Shown in pieces: positions 6,458 through 13,292 of a DNA stretch of 26,007 nt; within the stretch, counting starts at the first letter, position 1; each line of letters opens with the position of its first letter. The position numbers and the translations under genes are program-made. Location of the stretch: contig MHHD01000008.1 in NCBI GenBank assembly GCA_001805895.1, positions 1 through 26,007 on the forward strand. Reading direction: 5' to 3'. The notes under the pieces are model-generated. The model did not search any database. It was given only the letters and a program-made list of their open reading frames with translations, and was not told the DNA's origin. This DNA is from Omnitrophica WOR_2 bacterium RIFCSPLOWO2_12_FULL_51_8. Its GTDB lineage: Bacteria > Omnitrophota > Gorgyraeia > Gygaellales > Profunditerraquicolaceae.

Positions 6458-6994
6458 TCAAGTCCTTTCCAATATTTTCCGGTAAAGTTCTTCTGTGCCG
6501 TACTGTAAACAAAGGGTTTTAAAGGCGCCTGTCTGGGCGTCCACTTTATTAACTCTGATCAATTCTATAATATCCGCCAGATCTTTATACTCGCGGATGC
6601 CAGGATTATACTTGATGGCATGCAACTTCAGTGCGATTAAATGATTAAGGCACGGCACGAGAAATTTTTGACCCGCGATATTAGCCTCTTTTGCCTCCTT
6701 AATAATTTTATCTAACGTCTCCCTATCCACAAACATGAAATCAATGTCCCAAAAAAATGGCTTTTCTGCCGACAGCCGGACAAATACCTCCTGCCCATAA
6801 TCCTGCTTAAACCCCTCTTTTTCTAACCGGCTGGCTATTTTGTCAAAATCGTCTTTGGTGATTAAGAAATCTACATCTGCAGTCTGGCGTGTTACCTTAT
6901 GGAAATTCACTGCAAAACCACCGATTAAAACATAAGGTATTTTTTCTTTGCCGCAGACAGCAGAAATTAGATGAAACACGCTTGGGTATTTCAT
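6458..6994 (-). CDS. nucleotidyltransferase family protein (AbiEii/DUF6036-like)
   Basis: 178 residues with the nucleotidyltransferase fold. Motif GG at 25-26 (YVLIGGFAVNFH), then TADVDFLI with the catalytic pair Asp40 and Asp42, and a third acidic residue likely in the DIDFMF strand. The C-terminal helical part (HLIALKLHAIKYN...REYKDLADI) is typical of toxin-like nucleotidyltransferases that modify RNA or proteins. Start overlaps the upstream 31-codon gene as ATGA. It belongs to a tightly packed five-gene operon with a 59-residue basic protein, DUF5674 and a 110-residue helical protein. Toxin role is inference from family and neighbours. Confidence 0.85.
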   Translation of the reverse strand: MKYPSVFHLISAVCGKEKIPYVLIGGFAVNFHKVTRQTADVDFLITKDDFDKIASRLEKEGFKQDYGQEVFVRLSAEKPFFWDIDFMFVDRETLDKIIKEAKEANIAGQKFLVPCLNHLIALKLHAIKYNPGIREYKDLADIIELIRVNKVDAQTGAFKTLCLQYGTEELYRKILERT

Positions 6995-7086
6995 TTTGCC
7001 AAATTATTTATCTCAACGCCCCCTGCCTCATTTTTAATCCCTTCCGCAAAATCCCAGGCCTTTAGGCCGAGGGGGCTCCACTTCAT
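6991..7086 (-). CDS. 31-residue ORF coupled to the nucleotidyltransferase, possibly a truncated partner gene
   Basis: Starts at ATG 7086, reads MKWSPLGLKAWDFAEGIKNE and ends by ATGA overlap with the nucleotidyltransferase start. The piece resembles the C-terminal end of longer small partner proteins (xWxPLGxKAWDFAE...EAGGVEI) that I recall upstream of such nucleotidyltransferases. Here a stop codon lies just upstream in frame and the L repeat arm begins 44 bases further upstream, so the 5' part may have been lost when the repeat arrived. Possible antitoxin remnant or a genuine micro-protein. Confidence 0.45.
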   Translation of the reverse strand: MKWSPLGLKAWDFAEGIKNEAGGVEINNLAK

Positions 7087-7130
7087 CGTTGTTTAATGTT
7101 GCGGTGATGATTTTCTAGAAGATCCATTTT

Positions 7131-7207
7131 CAGGGTTCGCGTCCACGACTACTCAAGGAAAAACTTACCTTACTTCTCTTCTGACGGTTCACCTAAAAAT
7201 CTGGCGG
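7131..7207 (+). repeat. L repeat arm, copy 1
   Basis: Begins cagggttcgcgtccac and ends ggttcacctaaaaatctgg. The distance from agggtt to ggttcacc is 54 bases, the same as in the copies at 12576 and 13877 although the middle sequences differ. It directly borders the stop codon of the 50-residue gene (7209). Orientation is given relative to the L-R copy at 12576-12826. See findings for the array. Confidence 0.85.
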
Positions 7208-7208
7208 C

Positions 7209-7361
7209 TTACTTCACCGCGTCTGGCGAAATGCGGACGGTTTTGCCGTTTTCCCATACCGCAAGCGGGCGGCCCGTCTTCTTATGCCGCTCCACAACTT
7301 GCCGCACCGCTTTTTTTAACGCCGCCTCTGCTTTATCCTGCAAAGACATCCGTTTTTTCAT
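7209..7361 (-). CDS. 50-residue protein coupled to the Zeta-like kinase, candidate antitoxin
   Basis: Open frame from ATG 7361, overlapping the Zeta-like gene stop as ATGA. An amphipathic helix with heptad-like Ala/Val spacing (AEAALKKAVRQVVERHKKTG, 11-30) leads to a beta-like tail RPLAVWENGKTVRI. I recall small proteins ending GxPvvVWeDGKvvri next to Zeta-family kinases in other bacteria. Position directly after the kinase, coupling and size fit an antitoxin, although the classic Epsilon antitoxin is unrelated in sequence and comes first. Its stop codon abuts the L repeat arm. Function not demonstrated. Confidence 0.7.
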   Translation of the reverse strand: MKKRMSLQDKAEAALKKAVRQVVERHKKTGRPLAVWENGKTVRISPDAVK

Positions 7362-7939
7362 TGATGCCTCGCGCTTTTTTGAACCGCCTCAAATAATTCC
7401 TTGTTAACAATCTCTCTATGCCAGTTCTTTCTTTTCGCAATCAATATAGGCCTTGCCTTTGAATTATCAAACAACATCCAAGAATCAAGCAAGGGATCAT
7501 ATAGATCGAAGAAATTATTAATTCCGCGGGTAAAACGCCTGCGCACATCTTCAGCAGGAACATAATGCCCGCCTTCTACAACCCTGTCTTTAATACGCGC
7601 GATTGCGAGTCCGGGGCTGGGGATCCAAAGAAAGAATAGATGCAGCGCGTAGCCTTTCTTTTTGAACTCCTCTAGCAAGCTTACGTAGGATTTACCGGAT
7701 AAAGTAGTTTCAAATGCAAAATCAACGCCCCGTTTCGCATATTCGTGTATTTGCTGCAATACGAGTTTGCCGGCTTTAATGGCGGCAGCGCGAGGCTCAA
7801 ACGGAGCTAATCCTTGAGCGATCAGGTCGGCATTGACAAAATTCGGACAATTCACGTAATCAGGTAAAAACATCCTGGCAAACGTCGTCTTGCCCGATCC
7901 GTTAGGTCCCGCAATAATGTAAACTGCCTTGTTATTCAT
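7358..7939 (-). CDS. Zeta-toxin family P-loop kinase
   Basis: 193 residues. Walker A GPNGSGKT at 11-18, then NADLIAQGL (37-45) and FAFETTLSG (about 74-82), the substrate and Asp/Glu positions typical of Zeta/PezT-like kinases, and a C-terminal RRFTRGINNFF...WMLFDNS segment. Zeta toxins phosphorylate UDP-N-acetylglucosamine and block peptidoglycan synthesis; related family members have other targets. Start ATG 7939 has an AAGG ribosome site. Translationally coupled to a 50-residue protein. The pair lies exactly between an L arm (7131-7207) and an R arm (from 7996) of the local repeat, like a cassette. Confidence 0.88.
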   Translation of the reverse strand: MNNKAVYIIAGPNGSGKTTFARMFLPDYVNCPNFVNADLIAQGLAPFEPRAAAIKAGKLVLQQIHEYAKRGVDFAFETTLSGKSYVSLLEEFKKKGYALHLFFLWIPSPGLAIARIKDRVVEGGHYVPAEDVRRRFTRGINNFFDLYDPLLDSWMLFDNSKARPILIAKRKNWHREIVNKELFEAVQKSARHQ

Positions 7940-7995
7940 AAGCGCCTTTACCGCTCAAGGAACTTTACCAGATATAATCGTAGAACTCGCCTGAG

Positions 7996-8120
7996 CGTCA
8001 ACAATGAGGGGTAGTCGTGGGGCAGGCTAACCCCCTACAACCCTTTGAGATACCGCTACTTATAAAAATTTATAAGAAACGCGGTGTGGGCTGGCAAATT
8101 TCTCTGGGCGAACCCATCAA
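7996..8120 (+). repeat. R repeat arm, copy 1 (coding-like, degenerate)
   Basis: Begins cgtcaacaatgag, then gtagtcgtgg (8011), and 34 bases later ttgagatacc. On the plus strand it reads LQPFEIPLLIKIYKKRGVGW, then diverges after GEPI. The frame has a TGA just upstream of the conserved part. Compared with the copies at 9772 and 12629 many differences are at third codon positions, so the ancestor was probably a gene. It lies upstream of the Zeta-like gene start. Confidence 0.8.
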
Positions 8121-8164
8121 CCCTACCCTCCGCAAGAAAACGTGCCATTAAAAGCAAAGAATGA

Positions 8165-8362
8165 TTATCCAGTAGTAGATGGGATAAATCCAAATATCTT
8201 TGTCTTATCCTTTATTACGATTTTCTTTACCACAGCAACAATTTTAGTCCCATCGTTCTCAAAATATTCCAATTTATCCCCTGAAGATACTGCTCCACCG
8301 CTCACCGTCCCTTCAAAAACAATGCCCCTGCCATGAATCCCAAAAATATCCTTTACCTCCAT
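8165..8362 (-). CDS. 65-residue protein resembling the second (beta-barrel) domain of translational GTPases
   Basis: The sequence MEVKDIFGIHGRGIVFEGTV and following SGGAVSSGDKLEYF matches the pattern of EF-Tu domain 2 (F.I.GRG.v..G.V..G.v..GD). A typical domain continues with another strand pair (GDxxxLLL). Here the frame stops after FIPSTTG, but a one-base shift would give DNHSLLLM. The gene may therefore be truncated or frameshifted at its 3' end, close to the R arm. It lies between an R arm and an L arm. I do not know a function for the solo domain; nucleotide binding is not expected since the G domain is absent. Confidence 0.5.
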   Translation of the reverse strand: MEVKDIFGIHGRGIVFEGTVSGGAVSSGDKLEYFENDGTKIVAVVKKIVIKDKTKIFGFIPSTTG

Positions 8363-8383
8363 CCTGCTATTAATAGCATCCTA

Positions 8384-8450
8384 CAGGGTTCGCGTCCACT
8401 ACAACTCACGCCCAAAATAGCTATGGCTCTCGTCCGTCAACCTCGCCGGA
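8384..8450 (+). repeat. L repeat arm, copy 2 (degenerate)
   Basis: Begins cagggttcgcgtccac exactly as in the other L copies, but the distal ggttcacct...ctggcgg block is degenerate (gtcaacctcgccgg at 8436-8449). It ends just outside the stop codon of the DUF4143 ATPase gene (8456). Confidence 0.7.
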
Positions 8451-8455
8451 GAAGG

Positions 8456-9589
8456 TCATAACCATTGATCGAGATGCGTAACACAATCAACAAACGGCGC
8501 TATCTCAACGCCTCGGTCATGCCACCGGCGATGTCCGAGATAAAGCAGACAAGTCTTTGCTTCCTTAAAATCCTCGCGGAATCGCCGTAAGGCGCCGAAA
8601 TCATCGGGGCGGATCTTCTCAGCCATTTTGATTTCAAAAGCGCGCAAACCTCGTTCGCCATACAGCACAAAATCCACCTCATCCGCCGTGGCTGTCCGCC
8701 AGTAATGCAAGCGATACCCCAAATTTTTGTAGTCGTTGATAGCGCGCGCTTCCTGCAAAAAAAGGGTCTCGAGCGCCGCTCCGTGTATTTCTTCCGGGGC
8801 ATCCAGTGACCCGCGCGGGCGGATAGCCTGAAATACTCCGGTGTCGAAGTAATAAAACTTGGGGTGCGTAATGAGTCTCCGTTTGACGCGCTTGGTAAAA
8901 ACCGGCAGGCGGATGGCAATCAATAAATCCTCAAGAATGCTGAAATAGTCTTCGACGACTTTGGCCGACACGGCGCACTCGCGGGCCACGGCCGCCATAT
9001 TGAGCAATCCGCCTTGGGAAAAGCTGGCGGCTTCCAGAAAACGGCTGAAGGCGCTGAGGTTACGGGCGAATCCTTCTTGTTGGACCTCTTCGCGCAGATA
9101 GGTGGCAGCGTAACTTTTCAGATAACCTTCTGGCTTGGCGCTCGTACAGGCCAGCGGCAGACCACCGTAACGAAGGGCGCGTTTGAGATCAAAGTCCTTG
9201 CCCAATTCCAACGCTGTCAGGGGATGCATATGATACGTCAACGCACGACCTGCCAGCAAGTTAACACCGCGGCGGCGTAACTTGCGCGCGCTTGATCCGG
9301 TCAGCGCGAATTGTAAGCGCCGCGACTCAATTAAACGGTGCGCTTCATTCAGCAATTCCGGCACGCGTTGGACCTCATCTAGAACTACCCAGCCCTTGTA
9401 ATCCTGGGGAATTCTTTCTCCCAACCGTGTCGGTTCAGCCAGCAGCTCGCTATAGATCCGGTAATCCAGCAAATCAAAAAAGAGCGCTCTGGGAAATTGA
9501 TCGTGCAGCCAGGCGGTCTTGCCTACTCCGCGGGGCCCGAACAGAAAGAAGCTCTGCCGCCTAGGGGGTTTGAGCAATCGTGCATACAT
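8456..9589 (-). CDS. AAA ATPase with DUF4143 C-terminal domain
   Basis: 377 residues. Walker A GPRGVGKT at 18-25, Walker B WVVLDEVQ at 67-74, sensor-like TGSSA at 97-101, conserved YGGLP at 141-145. The C-terminal half has a winged-helix-like part (about 195-225) and a restriction-like strand arrangement DEVDFVL (303-309) followed by FEIK (318-321). Such AAA_14/DUF4143 proteins are widespread mobile accessory genes of unclear role; a nuclease-like C-terminus is suggested by the D...ExK spacing. Start ATG 9589. The gene lies between an L arm and an R arm. Another DUF4143 ATPase, quite diverged, lies at 15096-16235. Confidence 0.9.
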   Translation of the reverse strand: MYARLLKPPRRQSFFLFGPRGVGKTAWLHDQFPRALFFDLLDYRIYSELLAEPTRLGERIPQDYKGWVVLDEVQRVPELLNEAHRLIESRRLQFALTGSSARKLRRRGVNLLAGRALTYHMHPLTALELGKDFDLKRALRYGGLPLACTSAKPEGYLKSYAATYLREEVQQEGFARNLSAFSRFLEAASFSQGGLLNMAAVARECAVSAKVVEDYFSILEDLLIAIRLPVFTKRVKRRLITHPKFYYFDTGVFQAIRPRGSLDAPEEIHGAALETLFLQEARAINDYKNLGYRLHYWRTATADEVDFVLYGERGLRAFEIKMAEKIRPDDFGALRRFREDFKEAKTCLLYLGHRRWHDRGVEIAPFVDCVTHLDQWL

Positions 9590-9696
9590 AAGTCTTTTTT
9601 ATCATAAAAAAATGACTTGTCAAGTAATTTTTACATAATCTATCAAAGGCATTCTTTTCTTCTATTGCCCCATTTTTAACAAACTACTGCATTAAT

Positions 9697-9731
9697 TTTG
9701 ACTGCTGTCAAATTTACTCGCAAGTAAATTT
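9697..9731. repeat. two abutting perfect palindromic hairpins upstream of the ATPase gene
   Basis: tttgac-tgct-gtcaaa (9697-9712) is followed by aaatttact-cgca-agtaaattt (9710-9731), each with a 4-base loop. They sit in the 397-base gap 9590-9986 between the methyltransferase and ATPase genes; the rest of this gap is AT-rich sequence and the R arm. Could be protein-binding sites or part of a read-through-limiting structure; no T-run follows directly. Confidence 0.5.
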
Positions 9732-9771
9732 CCCTGTCCACGCAACGCCCCACGCCCTCTACTTGGCCACT

Positions 9772-9960
9772 CGTCAACAATGACGGGTAGTCGTGGACGA
9801 AAGTCGAACCCTGCAACCCATTGAGATACCGTTACTTATAAAAATTCATAAGAAACATGGTGTGGGCTGGCTAATCGCCCTAGACGAACCCATCTTCAAT
9901 AAACCTACAAAAACCAAAGAACCGACAAACCCAGAGCCATACTGCGACTATGTTATTTAG
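9772..9960 (+). repeat. R repeat arm, copy 2 (long, coding-like)
   Basis: Starts cgtcaacaatgac, then gtagtcgtgg (9787) and ttgagatacc 34 bases later, as in the other R arms. Reads LQPIEIPLLIKIHKKHGVGW, then LIALDEPIFNKP, a Lys/Pro-rich stretch and a C-terminal DYVI before TAG (9958-9960). An in-frame TGA precedes the conserved block in this copy and in copy 1, so any protein would need a GTG start inside the arm (GTG GAC...). It is a small gene remnant or a very short gene. Confidence 0.75.
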
Positions 9961-9986
9961 CTTGACCTTTAATCTAGGTTAGAAAT

Positions 9987-10988
9987 TTATTTATACAACC
10001 TCAACTCCATCTGACTACTCTCAATCTTTACTGCGTCACAACCATCCTTTAGTAAATCACGATAAAGCTCCTTTATGACATCCTTTTCAGTGCCTTCGTC
10101 AACGAACCTCAACGCAGAAGCAGCAAGATATGTCCTGTCTTTCTCAAACGCAATCCACTTGCGGTCAAGGACCTCGGCAGCCTCGCCAGACGTATTAGAA
10201 CCAGCAAAAAAATCCAGCACCAAATCCCCAGGGGCAGTCAAAAACTTAATGAAAAACTCAGGAAGCTGCCTTGGAAACCTTGCAGGATGAGGATCGGCAC
10301 CGACAAGCTTGCAAAAACGCAAATACTTAGAATTGCTCTCCGAATTGGAAATCTGCAAAAGATTAGAAGGAATAGCACCCCCATTCCCGTTAGGAATCCC
10401 AAAACTCTTAGAAATATTATGCCCAGAAGGACGCTCCTTCGGTGTATAAAACTTCTCGCTATTCTTCAACAACTCCTTCATGCGCTCAGAATACGGAACC
10501 AACACCCTCGAAACATCGGCATTAGGAAACTCCGACTTAGAAAACCACCAGACAGTATTCACCGAATCCTTAGCCCTAATCTTCCTCTTATTCACCCACT
10601 CAATCGGCGATGGCAGCTTAGACGGGTTATGCCAAAAAAACTCCTCAGCCAAGAAAAAGCCAAGCTCGTCACAAAAACGCACAAGTACCCTGAAATTATA
10701 AAGTGACCTAGTCGGCCTGCCCTTCTCGTAAGCACCACCCAAATCCAAAACAAAACTCCCATCTTCCCTCAACACCCTAAAGACTTTCCTGCCAAAAGCC
10801 ATCAACCAATCAACATAATCCTCCTGAGACTCATTCCCATACTCCTTCTTGCGCTGCAAGGCAAAGGGCGGGGAAGTTACCACCAGATTAACGCTGTCCG
10901 CAGCAAGGCAATCAAGAAGCTCCAGCGAATCACCCACAAACGCCCTGCCATGCTTCGTCTTATATACTGGAACAGGCAAATTACTCAT
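9987..10988 (-). CDS. site-specific DNA methyltransferase, beta class (N4-cytosine or N6-adenine)
   Basis: Adds a methyl group from S-adenosylmethionine to an exocyclic amine in a target sequence. 333 residues from ATG 10988, chosen over the TTG at 11015 because SPxP-like homology starts after MSNLPVPVYKTKHG and AGGAGAGG precedes it. Catalytic motif TSPPF at 38-42 comes before the AdoMet motif DFFAGSNTSG at 259-268, the beta-class order. SPPF-type motifs occur in N4-cytosine enzymes but do not settle the base. Coupled closely behind a PD-(D/E)XK-HEAT protein (gap 34 bases), so together a candidate restriction-modification pair. The coding strand of both genes is visibly G/T-rich, unlike neighbours, suggesting transfer. 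Confidence 0.92.
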   Translation of the reverse strand: MSNLPVPVYKTKHGRAFVGDSLELLDCLAADSVNLVVTSPPFALQRKKEYGNESQEDYVDWLMAFGRKVFRVLREDGSFVLDLGGAYEKGRPTRSLYNFRVLVRFCDELGFFLAEEFFWHNPSKLPSPIEWVNKRKIRAKDSVNTVWWFSKSEFPNADVSRVLVPYSERMKELLKNSEKFYTPKERPSGHNISKSFGIPNGNGGAIPSNLLQISNSESNSKYLRFCKLVGADPHPARFPRQLPEFFIKFLTAPGDLVLDFFAGSNTSGEAAEVLDRKWIAFEKDRTYLAASALRFVDEGTEKDVIKELYRDLLKDGCDAVKIESSQMELRLYK

Positions 10989-11022
10989 GACAAAAAAATC
11001 CTCTCCTCTAACCAAGCCGGGC

Positions 11023-12477
11023 TCAATATATTTCGAGGTTGCCGACCCAACTCGAAAGAATCTTCCACAAAACAGTCACGGCAAAATAAACCTCTTTATC
11101 CTTATCCTTCAAGTCTTCAATCTCGGCGACAAGCTTCTCCTGCTTCTGCGTGCCAACAACCCAGGCAACCCACTTCCTCGCCCCATCATCAGCCATGACA
11201 GAAAGTAAATCCTTGACAGAGAAATTTCCGCTCTTGCTTAAAGCCCATGAAATACCGGCTCTCACATCCTCGCTCCCCTTCGGAAAATACTTGATGATTT
11301 CCTTGCCGAACAAGCCGGAAAGCCTAAACAAAGCACGGGCAGACTCAGACCGCACACCCAAATCAATATCATCAAAGACAGAAACCAAGGCGTCAAGCGC
11401 AACCTTGTTCTTAAGCTCGCCCAAAGCCCAGGCAGCACCAGCCCTGATCTCTGAATGCTGAGCCTTATCAAGCAAGACTTCGATTAGAAGTCTGCATGAG
11501 ACATCGCTACAAATTTCTCCAAGAATAATCACACACTCCAAACGATTCTCCAAATATTCATCAGCCAAAACAGACTTAAAGAAATCTACGCTGTCACTAA
11601 AGCCCATCTTCAAAAGGCTAGCCGCAGCCTCCAAACGGATATATATGTGGTCTCTTGCGTCGCCAGTCTTCTTGACCAGGGCTCCATGAATATCCGCCCC
11701 CTTAAAAAACGACAACGCTTTTGCTGCGCCGTAGCGATCACTCAAAGAAGCGCTCCTAATCATCCTAACGTAATCCCTGGCTTCCATGCCCTTACCACAG
11801 TCAAAACTCGTCGAAACAGGAACGACGCTTGCCAAAATCTGATCTTCAACAAAAACGTCCCCAGCCTTCACAAGAGGCTTAAGTCTGATACCCTTCTTCT
11901 CCAAGGCAAGACTGATAAGCCTGCCATCACCTCTACGCTTTAATTTAAGCCGTTCCTTGCCAACCTCCACGACTTCGCCTGCGCAACTGGCAACTGCGCT
12001 AGGCCAGGTAATCCTTGCCTCAAAGCCCTCCTCAGTGCCCTTCGGTTTCTCCCAAAAAACCTTCTTGTCAACAACAGCAGCCCTCAAAGGCTTAGCCGAC
12101 ACATACTGAACAAACCCGGAAGCAGCCCAATCAACAGGCTCAGTCCCAATCTTGCTACACTTCACAAAAGCAACCATGTCGCCATCATCCAAACCAAAAT
12201 CCCATCCTCGCTCAGGACTGACAACGCTATGCGACATCGTCACAAGCAGCTTAGTCTTAGCCCTCGACTCAACCCTCCTGCCACAGCCAACGCATAAGAC
12301 ATCAGGAACTCGCACCCTCTTAATTTTGATTTCCTTCCAAATCTTAAAGCTCATACTGCCACGTTCAAGCTCAACAGGACGATGCCCAAGCCGCTTCAAA
12401 TCCTCAAAAACCCTCCTCGTGCCAGTAGCGCCAATAGAAATCTTTTCTAAAAAACTCACATCCGTCTTAAAAGCCAT
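11023..12477 (-). CDS. probable PD-(D/E)XK nuclease fused to HEAT repeats (candidate restriction endonuclease)
   Basis: 484 residues. The N-terminal domain has RVRVPDVLCVGCGRRVESRA (54-73): Pro58-Asp59, about ten residues, Glu70 and Lys74, which resembles a PD-(D/E)XK nuclease core with an embedded Cys62-x2-Cys65 pair. Further conserved-looking blocks are SPERGWDFGLDDGDMVAF (87-104) and ITWPS (156-160). From about 240 to 475 there are helical HEAT/PBS-lyase-like repeats (RYGAAKAL, RLEAAASLL, RAGAAWALGELK, RSESARALFRL, RAGISWALSKSG). I recall proteins of this pattern without characterised role beside DNA methyltransferases. Start ATG 12477. First gene of the pair with the methyltransferase. 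Restriction activity is inferred, not shown. Confidence 0.72.
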   Translation of the reverse strand: MAFKTDVSFLEKISIGATGTRRVFEDLKRLGHRPVELERGSMSFKIWKEIKIKRVRVPDVLCVGCGRRVESRAKTKLLVTMSHSVVSPERGWDFGLDDGDMVAFVKCSKIGTEPVDWAASGFVQYVSAKPLRAAVVDKKVFWEKPKGTEEGFEARITWPSAVASCAGEVVEVGKERLKLKRRGDGRLISLALEKKGIRLKPLVKAGDVFVEDQILASVVPVSTSFDCGKGMEARDYVRMIRSASLSDRYGAAKALSFFKGADIHGALVKKTGDARDHIYIRLEAAASLLKMGFSDSVDFFKSVLADEYLENRLECVIILGEICSDVSCRLLIEVLLDKAQHSEIRAGAAWALGELKNKVALDALVSVFDDIDLGVRSESARALFRLSGLFGKEIIKYFPKGSEDVRAGISWALSKSGNFSVKDLLSVMADDGARKWVAWVVGTQKQEKLVAEIEDLKDKDKEVYFAVTVLWKILSSWVGNLEIY

Positions 12478-12575
12478 AACAAAAAAATCCTTTCTCTAAA
12501 AAGAAACGATGACCTTTTCAAAAAGTTTTCGTACTCAAGTTTTTATTTACACTCATAAGCATCTCTTTTCCAGCT

Positions 12576-12652
12576 CAGGGTTCGCGTCCACAATTACTGT
12601 GCGCAAAATTGCTTTTGCTTCTCGACGGATGGTTCACCTAAAAATCTGGCGG
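12576..12652 (+). repeat. L repeat arm, copy 3 (joined directly to R)
   Basis: Starts cagggttcgcgtccac and runs to ggttcacctaaaaatctgg, again with 54 bases between agggtt and ggttcacc. Here the R arm follows at once (gtagtcgtgg at 12653), so this is the only uninterrupted L-R copy. The ends agggttcg-c-gtccac and gtggac-(5 bases)-gcgaaccct can pair, making an imperfect hairpin of about 100 bases. Confidence 0.85.
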
Positions 12653-12826
12653 GTAGTCGTGGACGGTAGGCGAACCCTACAACCCCTTGAAATACCGTTA
12701 CTTATAAAAATTTATAAGAAACGCGGTATGGGTTGGCTCATCGCCCTAGACGAACCCATCTTCAATAAACCTGAAAAACCTAAAGAACCAAAACAGTTAG
12801 AGCCTAACTATAATTATGCCATCTAA
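12629..12826 (+). CDS. 65-residue ORF of the R repeat arm (most intact copy)
   Basis: The only plus-strand coding-like unit in the accessory region. From ATG 12629 it reads through the L-R junction (MVHLKIWRVVVDGRRTLQPL), then the R-family core EIPLLIKIYKKRGMGWLI, ALDEPIFNKP, a Lys/Pro/Glu-rich linker and YNYAI. The R core is conserved with many synonymous differences in two other copies (8011 and 9787), which points to selection as protein in the past. The frame is open further upstream to 12509, so the true start is uncertain. I do not recognise a family. May be a mobile-element gene fragment. Confidence 0.45.
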   Translation: MVHLKIWRVVVDGRRTLQPLEIPLLIKIYKKRGMGWLIALDEPIFNKPEKPKEPKQLEPNYNYAI

Positions 12827-12838
12827 CAGCATTTTGCC

Positions 12839-13279
12839 TTAAAAAAGTTCCTTAGAATTAACGTTATAATTGATCATCAGCCAAGAATCGCCATACTTCT
12901 TCAAAACAAAAGAATCTGTAGATTCGCCTTTTTCATGGATTACCGTATACTGAACGCTAAAATATACTCCATCTGGGGCATAGTTAAGTCGCCAAGCGCC
13001 CTTCTTCCGCTCCTTAGCAATACCTAATTTCCCCCAAACGCCGTTCATTATCTTATCAAAACTTTCGCGGGGGCCACTCTTTTTGAATTTTTCATCAGCC
13101 ATCGAATCAAACATGTAGCCAAAATCTTGTTTATTGTAATGGTCATAGAAGCTTGCAATGAATTTTTCAACAGATGGCGTGAATTTACTGGCATTTAAAA
13201 AGGCGAAGCCACCAAAAACAACAAATAAAATTATTATTACCAAAAACGTAATTCCTAGACCAATAAAGAATTTCTTCAT
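12839..13279 (-). CDS. small membrane-anchored protein with an NTF2-like/DUF4019-type domain
   Basis: 146 residues. One N-terminal hydrophobic helix (FFIGLGITFLVIIILFVVFG, 4-23) without a lipobox, followed by a domain that looks like an NTF2-type fold: helical FIASFYDHYNKQDFGYMFDS, then FDKIMNGVWGKLG and alternating strands (GVYFSVQYTVIHE, DSFVLKKYGDSWLMINYNV). Such domains (DUF4019/DUF3887 type) are common in secreted or anchored proteins of unknown role. Start ATG 13279 has a GGAGGTGC ribosome site. Thirteen bases after the PH-like gene in the same direction, so a two-gene operon. Function not assigned. Confidence 0.7.
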   Translation of the reverse strand: MKKFFIGLGITFLVIIILFVVFGGFAFLNASKFTPSVEKFIASFYDHYNKQDFGYMFDSMADEKFKKSGPRESFDKIMNGVWGKLGIAKERKKGAWRLNYAPDGVYFSVQYTVIHEKGESTDSFVLKKYGDSWLMINYNVNSKELF

Positions 13280-13292
13280 TCTTGCACCTCCT

